Below, piece by piece: positions 54,610 through 58,738 of a DNA stretch of 58,738 nt. The DNA comes from Bacteroidales bacterium M6 (lineage in GTDB: Bacteria > Bacteroidota > Bacteroidia > Bacteroidales > Muribaculaceae): the NCBI GenBank assembly GCA_001689485.1, contig LUJQ01000021.1, positions 252,192 to 310,929 on the forward strand. The letters run 5' to 3'. The position numbers and the translations under genes are program-made. Under the pieces are notes generated by a model. The model had not been told where the DNA came from. It saw only the letters and a list, made by a program, of their open reading frames with translations, and ran no database searches. How positions within the stretch are numbered: position 1 is the stretch's first letter; each line of letters starts with the position of its first letter.

Positions 54610-57507
54610 ATGAAGATAACACGGCGCCAGACGCTGCTCGCGGCAACAGCCGCAACCGCCATGGCCGCCCTGGCATATAACGTGACCGGCACGGTCACCG
54701 ACAACCAGGGTGAACCGCTGACGGATGCCACCGTGCGCATCCTAGCCGCCAAGGACAGCTCGTTTGTAAAGGGATCGATTGCCGACCTCGACGGCAACTT
54801 CAAGTTCACAGGACTGAAAAACGGCCGCTACCTGGCCGAAACGACATATATAGGTTATAACAAGACCCTGACCCCCTTCCGCATCAGCGGTGCCAACGCA
54901 TCGCTCGACACGATACGGGTCGACGAATCGTCGATCGTGCTACAGGAAGCAACCGTAATCGGTGTCAAGACCCCGGTCAAGGTCATGCAGGACACAATCG
55001 AGTTCAACGCCGACACCTACAAGACCCCGCCGAACGCCGTGGTCGAAGACCTTTTGAAACGGCTCCCTGGCGTGGAGGTCGATTCCGACGGCAAAATAAC
55101 ATCCAACGGCAAGGAGGTGACGAAAATACTCATCGACGGCAAGGAATTCTTTGCCGACGACCCCAAGGTGGCATCAAAGAACCTGCCGGTCAACATGATT
55201 GACAAATTGCAGGTGGTTGACCGCAAAAGCGACCTGGCACGCCTCACCGGCGTTGACGACGGCGAGGACGAAACCGTAATCAACCTAACTGTAAAAAAAG
55301 GGATGAAAAACGGATGGTTCGGCACCGTGGAAGGGGGCTACGGCACCGACGAACGTTACCAGGCCACGTTCAACATCAACCGCTTCTGGGGCGACAACCA
55401 GATTACCTTCCTCGGCTCGGCAAACAACACAAACGAACTGGGCTTCACCGACGGCAACGGCAACCGTTTCCGCCGGTTCGGCGGTGTCGACGGCATCAAC
55501 AACTCGCAGAACATAGGCATGAACTTCAACGTGGGCAATGGCGAGATACTGCGCATAGGGGGCGACGTGATGTATTCACACACCGACCGCGACACCCGCA
55601 AGCGGCAGGAACGCCAATATCTATTTGCCAACGACCCCACATTCGAACGCTCAAACTCCGAGGCACGCGACCGTGGCCACAACCTCCGCGCCGATTTCCG
55701 CGTGGAATGGAAGCCCGACTCGTTCAACTCCCTCGACTTCCGACCCAATTTCTCATTCAACACCAACAATTCCACATCGGCCAGCACCGACGAGATGTTC
55801 GGAGCAAGGGTGGCCGACGGGATAAACGTGTTCGACGACCCGATCAACAACAGCCTGAACCGTTCCGACTCCCACGGCAAATCGTATGAGGCCGGAGGCC
55901 GGTTGATTTACAACCATAATTTCGCATCACACCGTGGCCGCTCGTTTTCAGTCATGGCCAACTACCGATTCTCAAACGTGCGCGAATATGAGAACTCACT
56001 GGCCTACACATTCTTCAACAAGGCAACGGAAAATGACGAAATCCAGCAGGAAGAGGAGGACTTCTCAGCCGAAACCTACGCCCCGGTGAACATCAACTCT
56101 ATCGACACATATAAACAGTACACCTCCAACCACACATGGGCAAACACCGTGACAGCCCGACTGAGCTGGACCGAACCGCTGGGCAACGTGAAAAACGGGA
56201 ACTTCCTGACCACAAGCTACCGCATACAGTACCGCTGGAACAATGCCGACAAAATAGTTGACCGAAGCCTGCCCGATTTCGAAGCATCAGCCCTCAATCC
56301 CGGCTATCCCGCACCGGAATCGTTCGCATATCTGCCCTGGGAATACCAGCCCGACCTTTCAAACCAGTTCCGCAACGACTTCATGACACAGGACCTGCGT
56401 ATAGGCTATAAGAAAGTCCATGCCAAATACAACCTCGATGCAGGTGTGTCACTCGTTCCATCGATGAGCAAGAGCGAGAACCTCATATCCGCCGATAAAA
56501 ACATCCCCGAACGGTGGGTATGGAATTTTGCCCCGTTCATGCGCTTCCGCTACCGCATAGATAAGCAAAGCTCCTTCAACATGCACTACATGGGGCGCTC
56601 GTCGCAACCCTCGATGACCCAGTTGCAGCCGGTGGCCGACTATACTGACCCGCTCGACGTGGTGAAAGGTAACCCCGGCCTGAAACCCTCGTTCAGCCAC
56701 AACATACGGTTGCGTTTCCAAAAATTCTCACCCGAGAGCCAACGCTCCATCATGACGATGGCCGACGCCAGCATCACGCAGAACGCCATAATATCGCGCA
56801 CCACCTTCGACAGCCAGACCGGCGGACGCTACACCACCTATGAAAACGTGAACGGAGTGTGGAATGCACGCGTGATGAACATGTTCTCACAACCGTTCGG
56901 TTCGCAGAAAACATGGTCGTTCAACAACAACATATTCATGAACTACAACCGCCAGGTGGGTTATAACAACGGGCTGCCCAACCGTTCGGGAACCTTCATG
57001 ATTGCCGAATCCCCCTCGATTGCCTTCCGCCCGCAGAGCCTGGAGCTGGAACTGCGACCCACATGGCGTATGCAGACCACCCACAACAGCCTCGAAAGCA
57101 TAGGCAACTCCACGGTGCATAACTTCGGAGGGATGTTCAACGGCTCATGGTACGCGCCATTCGGCCTGGTACTTGCCACCGACCTGAATTTCACCGCCTC
57201 ACGCGGATATAGCGCAGGCTACAACACCGACCAATGGATGTGGAACGCCTCAATCGCCTACCAGTTCCTCCACGGGCGCTCGGCAACTCTGATGCTCAAG
57301 GTCTACGACCTCCTGCAACAGAAAACCAATATCCGCCGCACAATCACAGCCAACTATATCGACGACATAGAGTACAACTCGCTCACCCGCTACTTCATGC
57401 TCACCTTCACCTACAGGTTCAACACCTTCGGCAAAGGCAACGAGCCTCAAAACCGCAACAACATGCATCGCGGCTTCGGCGGCCCCCCTCCGGGCATGCG
57501 CCGCTAA
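54610..57507 (+). CDS. Large outer-membrane beta-barrel protein (OMP_b-brl_3 type)
   Basis: A 965-residue protein with a twin-Arg-looking but probably Sec signal (MKITRRQTLLAATAATAMAALA). A CarboxypepD-like domain spans 24-105 (VTGTVTDNQGEPLTDATVRIL). A plug domain spans about 120-225 (PNAVVEDLLKRLPGVEVDSDG; EVTKILIDGKEFFADDP), and a long barrel rich in Asn and aromatics follows (RIGGDVMYSHTDRD; FRYRIDKQSSFNMHYMGRSSQP). The tail is Pro/Gly/Arg-rich (GFGGPPPGMRR). Function: TonB-receptor-like, ligand unknown. It is divergent from susC but has no SusD partner. Confidence 0.88.
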   Translation: MKITRRQTLLAATAATAMAALAYNVTGTVTDNQGEPLTDATVRILAAKDSSFVKGSIADLDGNFKFTGLKNGRYLAETTYIGYNKTLTPFRISGANASLDTIRVDESSIVLQEATVIGVKTPVKVMQDTIEFNADTYKTPPNAVVEDLLKRLPGVEVDSDGKITSNGKEVTKILIDGKEFFADDPKVASKNLPVNMIDKLQVVDRKSDLARLTGVDDGEDETVINLTVKKGMKNGWFGTVEGGYGTDERYQATFNINRFWGDNQITFLGSANNTNELGFTDGNGNRFRRFGGVDGINNSQNIGMNFNVGNGEILRIGGDVMYSHTDRDTRKRQERQYLFANDPTFERSNSEARDRGHNLRADFRVEWKPDSFNSLDFRPNFSFNTNNSTSASTDEMFGARVADGINVFDDPINNSLNRSDSHGKSYEAGGRLIYNHNFASHRGRSFSVMANYRFSNVREYENSLAYTFFNKATENDEIQQEEEDFSAETYAPVNINSIDTYKQYTSNHTWANTVTARLSWTEPLGNVKNGNFLTTSYRIQYRWNNADKIVDRSLPDFEASALNPGYPAPESFAYLPWEYQPDLSNQFRNDFMTQDLRIGYKKVHAKYNLDAGVSLVPSMSKSENLISADKNIPERWVWNFAPFMRFRYRIDKQSSFNMHYMGRSSQPSMTQLQPVADYTDPLDVVKGNPGLKPSFSHNIRLRFQKFSPESQRSIMTMADASITQNAIISRTTFDSQTGGRYTTYENVNGVWNARVMNMFSQPFGSQKTWSFNNNIFMNYNRQVGYNNGLPNRSGTFMIAESPSIAFRPQSLELELRPTWRMQTTHNSLESIGNSTVHNFGGMFNGSWYAPFGLVLATDLNFTASRGYSAGYNTDQWMWNASIAYQFLHGRSATLMLKVYDLLQQKTNIRRTITANYIDDIEYNSLTRYFMLTFTYRFNTFGKGNEPQNRNNMHRGFGGPPPGMRR

Positions 57508-57521
57508 CACTGTGATGTATC

Positions 57522-57577
57522 AAAATGAACTGCACCCCAAAAGTTTTCTGTCTGACTTTTGGGGTGCAGTTCATTTT
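57522..57577. repeat. 23-bp perfect hairpin resembling paired IS3-type termini
   Basis: Starting AAAATGAACTGCACCCC, 23 bases (57522-57544) are exactly complementary to 57555-57577 around a 10-nt loop. The sequence TGAACTGCACCCCAAAAGT resembles the ends of IS3/IS150-group elements from memory. It lies 15 nt after a stop codon and directly before the tail of the 3'-end element copy 5. Confidence 0.7.
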
Positions 57578-57626
57578 AGCACACAGCTGTGGTTTTCGCC
57601 CTGATGGCAAGGGTGCTGTCAGAATG
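57578..57626 (+). repeat. Two-hairpin 3'-end element, copy 5 (tail only)
   Basis: GCACAC...GGTTTTCGCC, the small stem GCC-CTGAT-GGC and GGGTGCTGTCAGAATG align with the tails of copies 1-3. The usual first hairpin is replaced by the IS-like hairpin at 57522-57577. Confidence 0.75.
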
Positions 57627-57637
57627 GTTCGGCCTCA

Positions 57638-57666
57638 CCCGCAAGCGACGACCCGGCTGAGCCGTT
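57638..57666. repeat. 29-bp dispersed repeat, copy B
   Basis: Matches 28482-28510 at 27 of 29 bases (core CCCGCAAGCGACGACCCGG). It lies 12 nt after the 3'-end element copy 5. Confidence 0.65.
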
Positions 57667-57704
57667 ATGCCCCCCTATTGGAATGCCTTATCCCTTTCCC
57701 TGCA

Positions 57705-58622
57705 CTAATCAAGCCTGATTACCATCCCCTCGTTGGCCGCATCAGTGGCGGGAAAAACGGCACGGGCTTCGGCAAGATGCCTCTTTTCATCGTTATAGGC
57801 TTTTGAAAAGTGGCCGAGAAGCAAACGCCCGGCATCTGCGGCACGGGCTATGCGGGCAGCCTCTGAAGCAGTGCTGTGGAACCGTTCACGCGCCTTTGCG
57901 GCTGAATCGTCGGCATAGGTGGCTTCATGATACAAAAGGTCGACACCCTTAACCACCTCCGCAATCCCCGGCATATACATCGTGTCAGAGCAATAGGCAT
58001 AGCTCACCGAGCGGTCGGCAGGGGTTGTGAGGCGTTCGTTAGGCACAACCACCCCTTCGGGGGTCACAAAATCGGCACCATCCTTTATATCCTTCAACCG
58101 CGACACCGGGATGTTATGGAACTTCGCCATGTCGCTACGCAGGTGACGCGGTTTCGGTTTCTCCCGAAACAGGTAGCCCACACACGGCACCCGGTGCCGA
58201 AGCGGGAAAGCCTCCACCACCAACGAATCGTTTTCCCATGCAACCTGCCTCACCTGCGGGTCGATAATGTTGAATTCCAGGTTATAGGTCTTCTCCCTGC
58301 AGAAAAAATCCATCATCCTGCCTAGCAGCTCCGCCCCTTCGGCAAAGGTATGCACCGTGACCGTACCACCCTTCTGCTGCAAAGCCAACGTCGACAGCAA
58401 ACCCGGCAACCCCAGGCAATGATCGCCATGGAGATGACTGAGAAACACATGGTTAAGGCGTGAGAATTTCAATCCCATACGCCGCATCGACAGCTGTGCG
58501 CCCTCGCCGCAGTCAACCATCATCAACCCTCCCCTGTAATCAATCACCTGACATGCGGGCAAATGCCTCAGCGACGGCGTGGCCGACCCACACCCCAATA
58601 TATTCAACGTAAAATCACTCAT
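57705..58622 (-). CDS. rnz: Ribonuclease Z (tRNA 3' endonuclease)
   Basis: A 305-residue metallo-beta-lactamase-fold enzyme that trims 3' trailers from tRNA precursors; the tRNA-Asn genes here lack encoded CCA and would need it. The zinc motif HLHGDH is at 63-68, with further ligands at about 142 (LRHRVPCVGY), Asp near 215 (CSDTMY) and His in the C-terminal LLLGHFS. The YHEATY motif is typical. Short, ElaC-like form of normal length. Confidence 0.95.
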   Translation of the reverse strand: MSDFTLNILGCGSATPSLRHLPACQVIDYRGGLMMVDCGEGAQLSMRRMGLKFSRLNHVFLSHLHGDHCLGLPGLLSTLALQQKGGTVTVHTFAEGAELLGRMMDFFCREKTYNLEFNIIDPQVRQVAWENDSLVVEAFPLRHRVPCVGYLFREKPKPRHLRSDMAKFHNIPVSRLKDIKDGADFVTPEGVVVPNERLTTPADRSVSYAYCSDTMYMPGIAEVVKGVDLLYHEATYADDSAAKARERFHSTASEAARIARAADAGRLLLGHFSKAYNDEKRHLAEARAVFPATDAANEGMVIRLD

Positions 58623-58668
58623 GTAATTATAACGACCGCATACCCCTGTTTATTGGGAGGGGGAGGTG

Positions 58669-58738
58669 TAAGTCATAAGTTGTAAGTTGTAAGTCGTAAG
58701 TCGTAAGTTGTAAGTTGTAAGTCGTAAGTTGTAAGTCG
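58669..58738. repeat. Heptamer tandem repeat at window end
   Basis: Ten perfect-register units of TAAGTYR (TAAGTCA once, then TAAGTTG five times and TAAGTCG four times) run to the last base, so the array is probably longer than seen. It lies upstream of rnz. Confidence 0.9.

Noticed and set aside
58669..58738. Possible CRISPR or origin iteron array
   Set aside because: Seven-base units without spacers and without a replication gene nearby.

Overview
The window looks like a chromosomal segment of a gut Bacteroidales bacterium, most plausibly of the Muribaculaceae (S24-7) type. That placement is an inference from gene content: a SusC/SusD/SusE/SusF locus, secreted proteins with C-terminal sorting-like tails, a three-subunit fumarate reductase with a single cytochrome b, fused pyruvate:ferredoxin oxidoreductase, and promoters of the Bacteroidetes kind (TTTG/GTTG about 20 bp before TAnnTTTG). 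No 16S rRNA or taxonomic marker is present to fix the genus.

Layout. 1-6.8 kb: a ribosomal peptide natural-product locus, with a cysteine-rich double-glycine precursor, a radical SAM/SPASM maturase, an outer-membrane barrel, a C39-peptidase ABC exporter and a short single-helix protein. 7.2-10.7 kb: pyruvate:ferredoxin oxidoreductase. 10.9-12.7 kb: an AT-richer type II restriction-modification pair closely resembling NgoMIV (GCCGGC). 12.8-15.4 kb: mutS. 15.4-16.2 kb: a RAYT (REP-associated transposase) gene between two inverted GTAG-type REP doublets. 16.3-28 kb: slyD, an outer-membrane protein, a histidine acid phosphatase divergent from an O/P-type porin, a large secreted adhesin-like protein, rpsA and an NSS-family symporter, then an IS982-like remnant. 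28.6-37.8 kb: a six-hairpin glycosidase, then dut, a TPR protein, a DUF4292 lipoprotein, an EnvC-like protein and a flippase reading the same way. 37.8-44 kb, minus strand: tsaC/sua5, SUI1, two small lipoproteins and frdCAB. 44.2-44.9 kb: two identical tRNA-Asn genes and a third REP array. 45-54.2 kb, minus strand: a secreted protein and a susCDEF operon. 54.6-58.7 kb: another large outer-membrane barrel protein, ribonuclease Z, and a heptamer repeat running off the end.

Three things stand out beyond ordinary annotation. (1) The peptide locus: its precursor core repeats a CxxNxC unit exactly every 12 residues, and the set contains its own maturase, leader protease/exporter and outer-membrane barrel but no full-length HlyD adaptor. 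(2) A five-copy family of two-hairpin elements, each sitting 14-45 nt after a stop codon and always in the orientation of the gene it follows (slyD, porin, rpsA, frdB, barrel protein). It behaves like a mobile or spreading transcription-end module. (3) A RAYT with its own REP doublets, one of which supplies the RAYT stop codon, plus a related array elsewhere. A fourth oddity is the fumarate reductase cytochrome b subunit, which carries a regular 13-cysteine C-terminal tail.
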